The notes under the pieces: model-generated | The model's input: only the letters and a program-made list of their open reading frames with translations | Databases searched by the model: none | Told to the model about the DNA's origin: nothing | Assembly (NCBI GenBank): GCA_031382215.1 | Contig: JANMYQ010000145.1 | Location: forward strand, 1 to 64,000 | Direction: 5' to 3' | DNA length: 64,000 bases | Source of the DNA: LGRD01 sp031382215 | GTDB lineage: Bacteria; Pseudomonadota; Gammaproteobacteria; Burkholderiales; Burkholderiaceae_C | In this document: piece after piece, positions 25,791 to 32,566 of the stretch | How the letters are laid out: every line of letters starts with the position of its first letter | Numbering within the stretch: the stretch's first letter is position 1 | Position numbers and translations under genes: made by a program

Positions 25791-26068
25791 ACAATCAAAC
25801 CATGGCCGTTTCTTCGCACGACATCGAGACCACGCTGAACGCCGCGCTGCAACCGCTGAGCCTGCGCGTGGAGGACGACAGCCACCTGCACGCCGGCCAT
25901 GCCGGTGCCGCCGAAGGGCGCCACTTCAGCGTGCAGGTGGTCAGCGAGCGCTTCAACGGTTTGTCACGGGTGGCCCGGCATCGCCTCGTATATGATGCGC
26001 TGCGCTCGCAGATCCAGCACGGCATCCATGCACTCGCCATCGATGCCCGCGCCCCTGCCGACCCCTGA
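25787..26068 (+). CDS. bolA: BolA family protein
   Basis: A 93-residue BolA/YrbA-type protein. Relatives pair with monothiol glutaredoxins for iron-sulfur handling and influence cell shape under stress. The visible signature is LRVEDDSHLHAGHAGA (a conserved His pair for cluster or metal binding) followed by HFSVQVVSERFNGLSRVARHRLVYDAL, which is the class II KH-like core. Start at 25787 is fixed by the ATGA overlap with yciB. A C/T-rich, gene-free stretch of 107 bases follows before the parvulin gene. Confidence 0.94.
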   Translation: MNNQTMAVSSHDIETTLNAALQPLSLRVEDDSHLHAGHAGAAEGRHFSVQVVSERFNGLSRVARHRLVYDALRSQIQHGIHALAIDARAPADP

Positions 26069-26175
26069 CCCTTGCCCTGTTCCCCTTGGCTTTTCCTTGC
26101 CCCTCGCGGCCGCATTGCGCCCCTGCGGGTTTCCTCCATCACCCTCCCCCAAAAAGCGTTGAAAGGCACCCGCCC

Positions 26176-26997
26176 ATGAACACAACTTCCATCGCCCTCG
26201 GCGTCTCCACGATCGCCATGGCCGTGGCCATCACCGTCGGGCTGGGCGCGCCGCTGCTGGCCCGGGCTCAAAACGTCGCCGTGGTAAACGGCAAGGCCGT
26301 GCCCAAGGCGCGAGTCGATGCGCTGATGTCCCAGGCCGTCAAGCAGAACCAGCCCAAGACCCCCGAGCTCGAAGCCCAGGTGCGCGACGAGGTGGTGCTG
26401 CGCGAGATGTTCGTGCAAGAAGCCGAAAAGCGCGGCATGACCGGCTCGACCGAGTACAAGGCGCAGATGGAACTGGCGCGCCAGACCATCCTGATCCGCG
26501 AGTTGTTCACCGACTACCAGAAGAAGAACCCGGTCACCGATGACGAGGTCAAGGCCGAGTACGACAAGTTCAAGGGCCAGTCCGCCGGCACCGAATACCG
26601 CGCGCGCCACATCCTGGTCGAGAAGGAAGAAGAGGCGAAAGCCTTGATCGCGCAGATCAAGGGCGGCGCCAAGTTCGAAGACCTGGCCAAGAAGAGCTCG
26701 AAGGACCCGGGATCGGGCGCCAACGGTGGCGACCTCGACTTTGCCGCACCGGGCTCGTATGTGCCTGAGTTCTCTCAGGCCATGGTCAAGCTGAAGAAGG
26801 GCGAGATGACCGAGACGCCGGTCAAGTCGCAGTTCGGCTTCCATATCATTCGCCTGGACGACACGCGCGACGCCAAATTCCCGCCGATCGAAGAAGTCAA
26901 GGGCCAGATCGAGCAGCGTCTGGGCCAGATGAAGATGGCCAAATTCCGCGACGAGATCCGCGCCAAGTCGAAAACCGATTACAAGTTCTCGAACTGA
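26176..26997 (+). CDS. Exported parvulin-type peptidyl-prolyl cis-trans isomerase
   Basis: Periplasmic folding catalyst. The 273 residues begin with a signal peptide (hydrophobic to about residue 30, LLARAQ). A SurA-like N-terminal helical domain follows (VAVVNGKAVPKARVDAL onward, about 32-140). The parvulin domain (about 140-235) has ARHILVEKEEEAKALIAQI, FEDLAKKSSKDPGS, GGDLDFAAPGSYVPEF and SQFGFHIIRLDD. No lipobox is seen, so it is probably soluble. It is 107 bases from bolA. PrsA and SurA relatives share this fold; I cannot choose the exact subfamily. Confidence 0.93.
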   Translation: MNTTSIALGVSTIAMAVAITVGLGAPLLARAQNVAVVNGKAVPKARVDALMSQAVKQNQPKTPELEAQVRDEVVLREMFVQEAEKRGMTGSTEYKAQMELARQTILIRELFTDYQKKNPVTDDEVKAEYDKFKGQSAGTEYRARHILVEKEEEAKALIAQIKGGAKFEDLAKKSSKDPGSGANGGDLDFAAPGSYVPEFSQAMVKLKKGEMTETPVKSQFGFHIIRLDDTRDAKFPPIEEVKGQIEQRLGQMKMAKFRDEIRAKSKTDYKFSN

Positions 26998-27067
26998 TCG
27001 AACCGCCGGCCGGCCGCCGCCAGCGGGCCTTCCCCGAGGCTGGCAGGCGCTTCATAATGAAGGCGCC

Positions 27068-27670
27068 ATGACCGAAGCCGCCGCGCTGCAGACGATTTCC
27101 AGCCAGCTCGAGCGCGGCGAGATCGACAGCGCGCAGTTCCTGGAGCGGCTTGCGCGCTTCATGGCCGGCCACATCGAATGCTCGCGAGCCGGCGTGTGGT
27201 TCTTCATCGACACCCAGTTCGGCCGCGTGCTGCGCTGCGCTGCCATGTACGACGCGAATCGCGACGGCATGGTGGCCACCCCCGACATTCCGAACGCCGA
27301 CATCGGGCCGTTCTTTCAGGCCCTGCTGCGCGACGCTTGCGTGGTGGCGCCCGACGCGCGCGCCCACCCGGCGCTGGTGGACCTGCAGAGCGGCTACATC
27401 GTGCCGCTGGACATCCATTCCAAGCTCGGCATCTGCTTTTCGGTCAACGGCGTGCTGCTCGGCGTGTTCAGTTGCGAACAGTGCGGCGCCTCCAAGGTCT
27501 GGACGCAACGCCACCTTCAATCGCTGCGCCAGATCGGCTCGCACGCCAGCCTGGCATTGATGCGCGCCGCGTCATCGATCGTCGACACCGCGCCCGGCGC
27601 GCTGTGGCACAGCACCGACCCGAACCGCCTGGCGACGATGCCGATGCCACTCGGCCCGAAGGACGAGTGA
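27068..27670 (+). CDS. GAF-domain protein
   Basis: A 200-residue soluble protein that is essentially one GAF domain: FLERLARFMAGHIECSRAGVWFF, GRVLRCAAMYD, then the middle region SGYIVPLDIHSKLGICFSVNGVLLGVFSCEQCG and a closing helix RQIGSHASLALMRAAS. GAF domains bind small molecules or act as signalling modules; no output domain is attached, so it may work as a stand-alone sensor or partner. Two Cys in SCEQCG could be redox or metal active. A hairpin-capable GC-rich region and a CATAAT box (27053-27058) precede it. Ligand unknown. Confidence 0.85.
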   Translation: MTEAAALQTISSQLERGEIDSAQFLERLARFMAGHIECSRAGVWFFIDTQFGRVLRCAAMYDANRDGMVATPDIPNADIGPFFQALLRDACVVAPDARAHPALVDLQSGYIVPLDIHSKLGICFSVNGVLLGVFSCEQCGASKVWTQRHLQSLRQIGSHASLALMRAASSIVDTAPGALWHSTDPNRLATMPMPLGPKDE

Positions 27671-27731
27671 TCCATCGGGGGGGTGTGCATCGCCACCTAC
27701 AATGTTTCAGCGGCTCAATCCGCCCCAAGAC

Positions 27732-27971
27732 ATGCCCACCCTAGAAGACCTGGCCGAACGTGTGGAACGCCTGCTGCTTAGGCACGACGAGTTGCGTCGC
27801 ACGCACGCCCTGCTGGAACAGCAATGTGCGGCGGTCACGCTGGAGCGCGACAACCTGCGCTCGCGCCTGAACGCGGCGCGCGGCCGCATCGACACCCTGC
27901 TTTCGCGCCTGCCCACCGAGCCGGCTGCCGATGCCGAGGTGGGCGGCGACAGCCGCACGGAGGCTCGGTGA
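27732..27971 (+). CDS. ZapB-like coiled-coil cell division protein
   Basis: A 79-residue coiled coil (LEDLAERVERLLLRHDELRRTHALLEQQ and RDNLRSRLNAARGRIDTLLSRL) of the TIGR02449/DUF904 type, regarded as a ZapB-like partner of ZapA in Z-ring organisation. I place the start at the ATG at 27732 because an upstream ATG at 27702 overlaps a TACAAT promoter-like box (27698-27703). The stop overlaps the zapA GTG (GTGA), so both proteins are translationally linked. The functional name rests on the zapA pairing and coiled-coil character, not on a catalytic motif. Confidence 0.82.
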   Translation: MPTLEDLAERVERLLLRHDELRRTHALLEQQCAAVTLERDNLRSRLNAARGRIDTLLSRLPTEPAADAEVGGDSRTEAR

Positions 27972-28264
27972 AGCAGATGGAAGTGAGCATCATGGGGCAG
28001 AGCTACATCCTGTCCTGCCCCGAAGGCCGCGAGTCGGCGATGCTGGCCGCGGTGGCGCAAGTGGACCGCGAGATGAGCGCGATCCGCGATGGCGGCAAGG
28101 TCAAGGCACGCGAGCGCATTGCCGTGCTGGCGGCGTTGAACCTGGCGTTTGCACCGACCGAGCGTGCCCCTGCGCACGCAGCGCCGGCTGGCGGCGCTGT
28201 CGACATCGACAGTCTGGTGCGGCGCCTTGACCACGCCCTTGGGGCCGACGGTCAATTGCTCTGA
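27968..28264 (+). CDS. zapA: Cell division protein ZapA
   Basis: Promotes bundling of FtsZ filaments at midcell. The 98 residues start with KQMEVSIMGQSYILSCPEG (family N terminus VxIxGxxYxL), then REMSAIRDGGKVKARERIAVLAALNLA, the helix that forms the tetramer. The tail is Ala/Pro rich and then DIDSLVRRLDHAL. GTG at 27968 overlaps the zapB-like stop. 6S RNA follows 73 bases later, the usual neighbour of zapA in proteobacteria, which supports both calls. Confidence 0.94.
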   Translation: MKQMEVSIMGQSYILSCPEGRESAMLAAVAQVDREMSAIRDGGKVKARERIAVLAALNLAFAPTERAPAHAAPAGGAVDIDSLVRRLDHALGADGQLL

Positions 28265-28326
28265 CTTTTGCTTTCGGTCGAGCGCAATTGCCTGCGCAGA
28301 AGCGCTGCGGCTCACGCGGTGCGACG

Positions 28327-28332
28327 TAGAAT
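28327..28332 (+). promoter_or_regulatory. Candidate -10 box for 6S RNA
   Basis: TAGAAT lies 5 bases before the first paired base of the 6S terminal stem, the right place for a sigma-70 -10 element. No clear -35 hexamer is visible at 16-18 bases upstream. Confidence 0.5.
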
Positions 28333-28337
28333 GATTC

Positions 28338-28515
28338 TGTCCGTCGCGTCTGCGAGAGCTTTATATTTCCTTGAACCGATGCTCTTGCGAGCAAGGGCTT
28401 GGAACATCGCCCGGCTGGCGTGATCGTCTCGCGTCAGATGAACCCAAGGCCGGGCTGACCTCGCCCACCTGAACTACCTGGGTTCAGGAATGCGGCTCTC
28501 GGTTCGCGGCGGACA
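28338..28515 (+). ncRNA. ssrS: 6S RNA
   Basis: Regulator that mimics an open promoter and binds the housekeeping RNA polymerase holoenzyme. The ends pair well: TGTCCGTCGCG (28338-28348) with CGCGGCGGACA (28505-28515, one G-T wobble), then CGAGAGC (28353-28359) with GCTCTCG (28495-28501). Near the 3' side ACCTGAACTACCTGGGTTCAGG forms a small hairpin in the position of the CCUUGAACC-GGGUUCAAGG element of E. coli 6S RNA. The length of about 178 nt, the position directly after zapA, and a TAGAAT box upstream all agree. Exact ends are estimated from the stem. Confidence 0.92.
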
Positions 28516-28546
28516 CCTTATCTGCCCTTGCGCCTTTCCACCGCCC

Positions 28547-29011
28547 ATGAACTACTGGCTGATGAAGAGCGAGCCCGGCGAGTGCTCGATCGACGACCTC
28601 GCCAACGCACCGTCTCGAACGGTGCCGTGGGTCGGGGTGCGCAGCTACCAGGCGCGCAACTACATGCGCGACGACATGCGCGTCGGCGACGGCGTGCTGT
28701 TCTATCACTCGTCCTGCCCCGAACCCGGCATCGCCGGCCTGGCTGAAGTGGCCAGCGCGGCCTACCCCGACGCGACCCAGTTCGACCCGGCAAGCCCCTA
28801 CCAAGACCCCAAGGCCAGCCCGGCCGCGCCGCGCTGGCTGCATGTGGACGTGCGGCTGGTGCGCAAGACGGCGCTGCTGGGCCTGGCCCAAATGCGCGAG
28901 GCGCCGTCACTGGCGAGCATGGTGGTGCTGCGGCGCGGCAACCGCTTGTCGATCACGCCGGTGACACCCGACGAATGGAAGGCCGTGCTCGAGCTGCTGA
29001 AGGCGGCGTGA
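28547..29011 (+). CDS. EVE domain protein
   Basis: A 154-residue protein of the EVE family (PUA-like barrel, related to YTH domains and to human THYN1), expected to bind modified bases in RNA or DNA. Opening NYWLMKSEPGECSIDDL, then WVGVRSYQARNYMRDDMRVGDGVLFYHS and GIAGLAEV are the standard motifs. I start it at the ATG at 28547: a longer open frame reaches back into the 6S RNA 3' arm and has no homologous residues. Found directly after zapA-6S RNA, a frequent betaproteobacterial order. The physiological ligand is not known. Confidence 0.92.
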   Translation: MNYWLMKSEPGECSIDDLANAPSRTVPWVGVRSYQARNYMRDDMRVGDGVLFYHSSCPEPGIAGLAEVASAAYPDATQFDPASPYQDPKASPAAPRWLHVDVRLVRKTALLGLAQMREAPSLASMVVLRRGNRLSITPVTPDEWKAVLELLKAA

Positions 29012-29047
29012 GCCCCTTCTTTGGCGCTGAAACTCTGTCGCGCCGCG

Positions 29048-29072
29048 TCGTCGCCAGGTCGTCGCCAGGTCA
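29048..29072. repeat. 11-bp tandem duplication abutting a stop codon
   Basis: TCGTCGCCAGG occurs at 29048-29058 and 29059-29069, immediately followed by TCA (29070-29072), the minus-strand stop of the GGDEF-like gene. In minus orientation the stop is TGA and the two repeat copies carry CGA at the equivalent spot. Confidence 0.85.
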
Positions 29073-30104
29073 GACGGGCTCGAACCGGATGCCGGCCAGC
29101 GCAACACAATTGCCGCCGCGCCGAATTGCTTCAGCCAGTGCGCCATCGGCGGCCGCCACCAGAGCCTCCTGGGTCGCCGCCGTGTGCGGAAAGCTGGCCA
29201 CTCCCATGGCGACACTGAAACCCAGGTCCTGGCCGTTCAGCGCGACGATCTGCGTTGCGCACTGGCGCCTCAACCCCTCCATGCGCGAATGCGCAGTGGC
29301 CAGCCCCACGCCCGAGAGCAGCACCGCGAAGCGGTCTTCATCGACTCGGCACGACGCGTCCATCGCCCGCGTGTTGCTGCGCAGCAGCCGGCCCAGCGCT
29401 TCGAGGATGCGCGCCCGGCCCTCGGCACCCTGCTGCAGCACATTGGCAGGCAAGGGGTCGAGCACGATGGAAACCAGCGAAAACTGGCGGTGCTCGCGGG
29501 CCGACAAGTCGGCCTCACGACGCAACTGGTCGTCGAAGTGGGTGCGCTGGTACAGGCCCATCGAGTCGTCGTGAACGGCGTGGTCCTGACTCTCGCGCCG
29601 CATGGCTTCGTTGGCAGCCTGCTGCTGCTCAAGTTGCCCTAGCAGCCGCTGCATCTGGGCGTCGCGCTGGCGCACCTGAGAGACCTCGATCCAGATGCTG
29701 CACAAGTGGCTGGGCATGCCCCCGCCGCTGCGCGGAATGGCCATGCGCGTCACGCTGAACTCGCGCCGCTGCTCGCCGCGCTCGATGCGGTGCTCGACCG
29801 GCAGCGTGCTGGCCTGCGCCACCGCAGCCTGATCGGCCACACGGAACTGCGCCGCCTGGCTGCCGTCCATCAGTTCGGCATCAGTGCAGCCGAGCATCTC
29901 TTGCGGAGTCCGCCCGAACAGCGCCGCCATGCGCGTGTTGACGTGAACGTAGCGGCCGGTGGCGAGCTCCTTCACCGCGACCAGTGCCTCCAGGCGATTC
30001 AGCATCTCCAGCACGACCGCTGCGAACGCGCCTTCGCCGCCGTCCAGGCCGACGATCAGACGGCCCAGGGCTGCAGCCGGGTCCGGGGAGGAAGAAGCGG
30101 TCAT
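29070..30104 (-). CDS. PAS plus degenerate GGDEF domain protein
   Basis: A 344-residue signalling protein. Residues about 30-150 form a PAS domain (LVAVKELATGRYVHVNTRMAALFGR, then EHRIERGEQRREFSVTRMAI and CSIWIEVSQVRQRDAQ). A short coiled coil (about 150-175, rich in Gln/Glu) leads to a GGDEF-like domain starting at DSMGLYQRTHFDDQL. The catalytic signature is replaced: RVDEDRFAVLL stands where active enzymes have RxGGDEFxxL, so diguanylate cyclase activity is unlikely. It may bind nucleotide or act as a regulatory partner. No membrane segment is visible. Divergent from the sterol-desaturase gene. Confidence 0.87.
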   Translation of the reverse strand: MTASSSPDPAAALGRLIVGLDGGEGAFAAVVLEMLNRLEALVAVKELATGRYVHVNTRMAALFGRTPQEMLGCTDAELMDGSQAAQFRVADQAAVAQASTLPVEHRIERGEQRREFSVTRMAIPRSGGGMPSHLCSIWIEVSQVRQRDAQMQRLLGQLEQQQAANEAMRRESQDHAVHDDSMGLYQRTHFDDQLRREADLSAREHRQFSLVSIVLDPLPANVLQQGAEGRARILEALGRLLRSNTRAMDASCRVDEDRFAVLLSGVGLATAHSRMEGLRRQCATQIVALNGQDLGFSVAMGVASFPHTAATQEALVAAADGALAEAIRRGGNCVALAGIRFEPV

Positions 30105-30247
30105 GGCGCGAGTGGGTCAATCGTGTCCGGGCTTTGTGCTGCCTCTGAATCCCTGACCCGATCTTGGTCTATGGGGTGACGCTTGGCAAGCCCACGATTG
30201 AAGCCCGGCCCCGCATAATGAGCACCAAATGAAAAGGGCGCGCAGGG

Positions 30248-31378
30248 ATGAAAGAGCTTGAAAAACTGAACCAGCTGACCGAGTCACACGGCGAGTTGCG
30301 GCCGGGGCACGGAATGATCTCGGGCGTGGTCGCTCTTTCGCTGGCAATCCTGTGTTTTCTGGGGGTGCTGGCATTTCACTTTCCCGAGTACTTGACCACG
30401 CCGCAGTTGCGCAAGTCCTACAACGTCGACGTGATGCGCCAGCTGATGCTGGCTTCGCTGGTGCTCGCCGGCGCGATCTCGCTGTTCAACATCATCCGCG
30501 GCCGGGCGCGCTGGCTCGCACTGGGTGCCTTTGTGCTGATCGGGATGACGCTGGCGCTGGGCGGCCACAAAGTGCCGGTGAACGACTTTGCCGACAACAC
30601 GCCCTACATCGGGCTGGACTGGTTCATCCTCGACCTGCTCGGCTCGACCCTGATCTTCGTCTTCATCGAAAAGCTGTTCGCGCTGCGCAAGAGCCAGCCG
30701 GTGTTCCGGCCGGAGTGGCAGACGGACTTCCACCACTTCATCGTCAACCACATGATCGTGGGCTTCGTGCTGCTGGCCACCAACCTGCTGGTGCACAAGC
30801 TGTTCGGCTGGGCTGCCAACGACGGCGTGCGCGGCTGGGTGCAGAACCTGAACTTCTTCGTGGCGGTGTTTTTGATCGTGCTGGTGGCCGACCTGGTGCA
30901 GGACTGGACGCACCGCGCCTACCACGAGGTGCCGCTGCTGTGGCGGCTGCACGCGGTGCATCACAGCGTGAAGAGCATGGACTGGCTGGCCGGCTCGCGC
31001 CAGCACATCCTTGAGCTGATCATCACCCGCACCCTGGTGCTGGCACCGATCTACGTGCTGGGTTTCAGCAAGGAGGTGATCGATGCCTACATCATCATCG
31101 TCGGCTTCCAGGCGGTGTTCAACCACGCCAATGTCAGCGTGCGGCTGGGGCCGCTGCGTTACGTGATCGTGACGCCCAACTTCCACCACTGGCACCATTC
31201 GCAAGACGATGCCGCGCTCGACAAGAACTACGCCGCGCACTTCGCGTTCCTCGACCACCTGTTCGGCACCGCCGTCAAATCCGATCGCGAGTGGCCCGAA
31301 CATTACGGCGTGTTGGGCGACTACGTGCCGAACGGGTTCTTGCGCCAGTTGGCGTTTCCGTTTCGCTGGAAAGGCTAA
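30248..31378 (+). CDS. Sterol desaturase/fatty acid hydroxylase superfamily membrane protein
   Basis: A 376-residue multispanning protein of the di-iron hydroxylase superfamily. Hydrophobic helices lie near residues 25-45, 65-85, 90-108, 125-145, 165-190 and 200-220. The histidine cluster is complete: HRAYHEV, HAVHHSV and, near the C terminus, NFHHWHHSQDD, matching the HxxxH / HxxHH / HxxHH pattern that holds iron. The reaction would be O2-dependent hydroxylation or desaturation of a lipid; the substrate is unknown. The DUF192 gene follows after 4 bases. A CATAAT box at 30214-30219 could serve as -10. Confidence 0.9.
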   Translation: MKELEKLNQLTESHGELRPGHGMISGVVALSLAILCFLGVLAFHFPEYLTTPQLRKSYNVDVMRQLMLASLVLAGAISLFNIIRGRARWLALGAFVLIGMTLALGGHKVPVNDFADNTPYIGLDWFILDLLGSTLIFVFIEKLFALRKSQPVFRPEWQTDFHHFIVNHMIVGFVLLATNLLVHKLFGWAANDGVRGWVQNLNFFVAVFLIVLVADLVQDWTHRAYHEVPLLWRLHAVHHSVKSMDWLAGSRQHILELIITRTLVLAPIYVLGFSKEVIDAYIIIVGFQAVFNHANVSVRLGPLRYVIVTPNFHHWHHSQDDAALDKNYAAHFAFLDHLFGTAVKSDREWPEHYGVLGDYVPNGFLRQLAFPFRWKG

Positions 31379-31382
31379 ATCG

Positions 31383-31832
31383 ATGAACCGAATGACGCTA
31401 CCTGGGCTGGCGCTGTTCCTGCTGGGCTGGGCTACTGCCGCGCTGGCACAGGAAGGGCCGCAGAAGCTGCCCGCCATTCAGCTCAGCGCCGGCATGCACC
31501 TGATCCGCGCCGAGGTGGCGCAGTCGCCCGATCAGCGCAGCATCGGCCTGATGCACCGCCCTAGCATGGGGCCCAACGAAGGCATGTTGTTCATCTTCGA
31601 ACAGGCGGGCCAGCAGTGCTTCTGGATGAAGAACACGCTGCTGCCCCTGTCGATCGCTTTTCTGGCCGACGACGGCAGCATCGTCAACATCGAATCCATG
31701 AAGCCGCAGACGCTCGACAGCCACTGTTCGAAGAAGCCGGTGCGCTTCGTTCTTGAAATGAACGAAGGCTGGTTCACCAAGCGTGGCATCAAGCCCGGCA
31801 GCGTGCTGAAGGGCGCGCCGTTCGGCAACTGA
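31383..31832 (+). CDS. Exported DUF192 protein
   Basis: A 149-residue protein with a signal peptide (residues 1-22, ATAALAQE at cleavage) and a DUF192 domain. Recognisable parts are AEVAQSPDQRSIGLMHRPSM, GMLFIFEQAGQQCFWMKNTLLPLSIAFL and NIESMKPQTLDSHCS, ending RGIKPGSVLKG. The family forms a small beta structure in the periplasm or outside; no activity is established. It starts 4 bases after the sterol-desaturase-type gene, so the two are surely co-transcribed. A strong GC hairpin follows the stop. Confidence 0.92.
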   Translation: MNRMTLPGLALFLLGWATAALAQEGPQKLPAIQLSAGMHLIRAEVAQSPDQRSIGLMHRPSMGPNEGMLFIFEQAGQQCFWMKNTLLPLSIAFLADDGSIVNIESMKPQTLDSHCSKKPVRFVLEMNEGWFTKRGIKPGSVLKGAPFGN

Positions 31833-31842
31833 ACAACCAGCG

Positions 31843-31863
31843 CCCGCGGCTGCGGGCCGCGGG
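31843..31863. terminator. GC-rich hairpin between convergent genes
   Basis: CCCGCGGC (31843-31850) pairs perfectly with GCCGCGGG (31856-31863) around a 5-base loop, located between the DUF192 stop and the convergent sodB stop. There is no T-run, so intrinsic termination would be weak; it may simply block read-through or stabilise transcript ends. Confidence 0.5.
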
Positions 31864-31874
31864 GCAGGGTCAGG

Positions 31875-31895
31875 GCGTCAGGCGTCAGGCGTCAG
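31875..31895. repeat. 7-bp tandem repeat, three copies, carrying the sodB stop
   Basis: GCGTCAG is repeated at 31875, 31882 and 31889. On the minus strand TGA appears at 31894 (the sodB stop), 31887 and 31880, i.e. in all three frames. Confidence 0.95.
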
Positions 31896-32473
31896 GCGAA
31901 GTTCGCTTCGGCGAAGTCCCAGTTCACCAGCGAAGTCAGGAAGGTCTCGACCCACTTCGGCCGCATGTTGCGGTAGTCGATGTAGTAGGCGTGTTCCCAC
32001 ACGTCGATGGTCAGCAGCGCCTTGTCGGCCGTGGTCAGCGGCGTGCCGGCCGCGCCGGTGTTGACGATATCGACCGAGCCATCGGCCTTCTTCACCAGCC
32101 AGGTCCAGCCGGACCCGAAGTTGCCGACCGCGCTCTTGGTGAAGGCTTCCTTGAAGGCCGCGTAGCTGCCCCACTTCGCATCGATGGCCTTGGCCAGCGC
32201 GCCCTTGGGCGCAGCACCGCCTGCAGCCTTCATGCAGCTCCAGAAGAAAGTGTGGTTCCAGATCTGTGCGGCATTGTTGTACACGCCACCCGAAGACTTC
32301 TTGACGATGTCTTCCAGGCTCATGGCCTCGAACTCAGTGCCCTTTTGCAGGTTGTTCAGGTTCACGACATAAGCGTTGTGGTGCTTGCCGTGGTGGTACT
32401 CCAGGGTCTCGCGGCTCAGGTGGGGAGCCAGGGCGTCGATGGCGTAGGGCAGCGCGGGCAGTGTGTGTTCCAT
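31892..32473 (-). CDS. sodB: Superoxide dismutase, Fe type
   Basis: Converts superoxide to oxygen and hydrogen peroxide in the cytoplasm. The 193 residues match the family length. Ligands: His27 in LEYHHGKHH, His74 in WNHTFFW, then Asp and His in DVWEHAYYIDY. Gln70 in NNAAQIWNH and the neighbouring FFW are the residues that usually mark the iron form rather than the manganese form. Its stop lies in a 7-bp tandem repeat. A TACAAT box (32511-32516 on the minus strand) lies about 38 bases before the start. Confidence 0.97.
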   Translation of the reverse strand: MEHTLPALPYAIDALAPHLSRETLEYHHGKHHNAYVVNLNNLQKGTEFEAMSLEDIVKKSSGGVYNNAAQIWNHTFFWSCMKAAGGAAPKGALAKAIDAKWGSYAAFKEAFTKSAVGNFGSGWTWLVKKADGSVDIVNTGAAGTPLTTADKALLTIDVWEHAYYIDYRNMRPKWVETFLTSLVNWDFAEANFA

Positions 32474-32510
32474 GGGGGTCCTCTGAGGGAAGGTGGCGGG
32501 AATACTTCAC

Positions 32511-32516
32511 ATTGTA
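32511..32516 (-). promoter_or_regulatory. Candidate sodB -10 box
   Basis: ATTGTA on the plus strand reads TACAAT on the minus strand, 37 bases upstream of the sodB ATG. A TTCGCA sequence 18 bases further upstream matches four of six consensus -35 positions. No Fur or other operator is obvious. Confidence 0.45.
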
Positions 32517-32566
32517 GGCAGCAGATCAAAGCCATGCGAAGCCCGATGCCCGGGCCGGCGCAGCGG

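Noticed and set aside
28490..28546. Upstream extension of the EVE gene
   Set aside because: These codons lie in the 3' arm of 6S RNA and have no counterpart in the EVE family.
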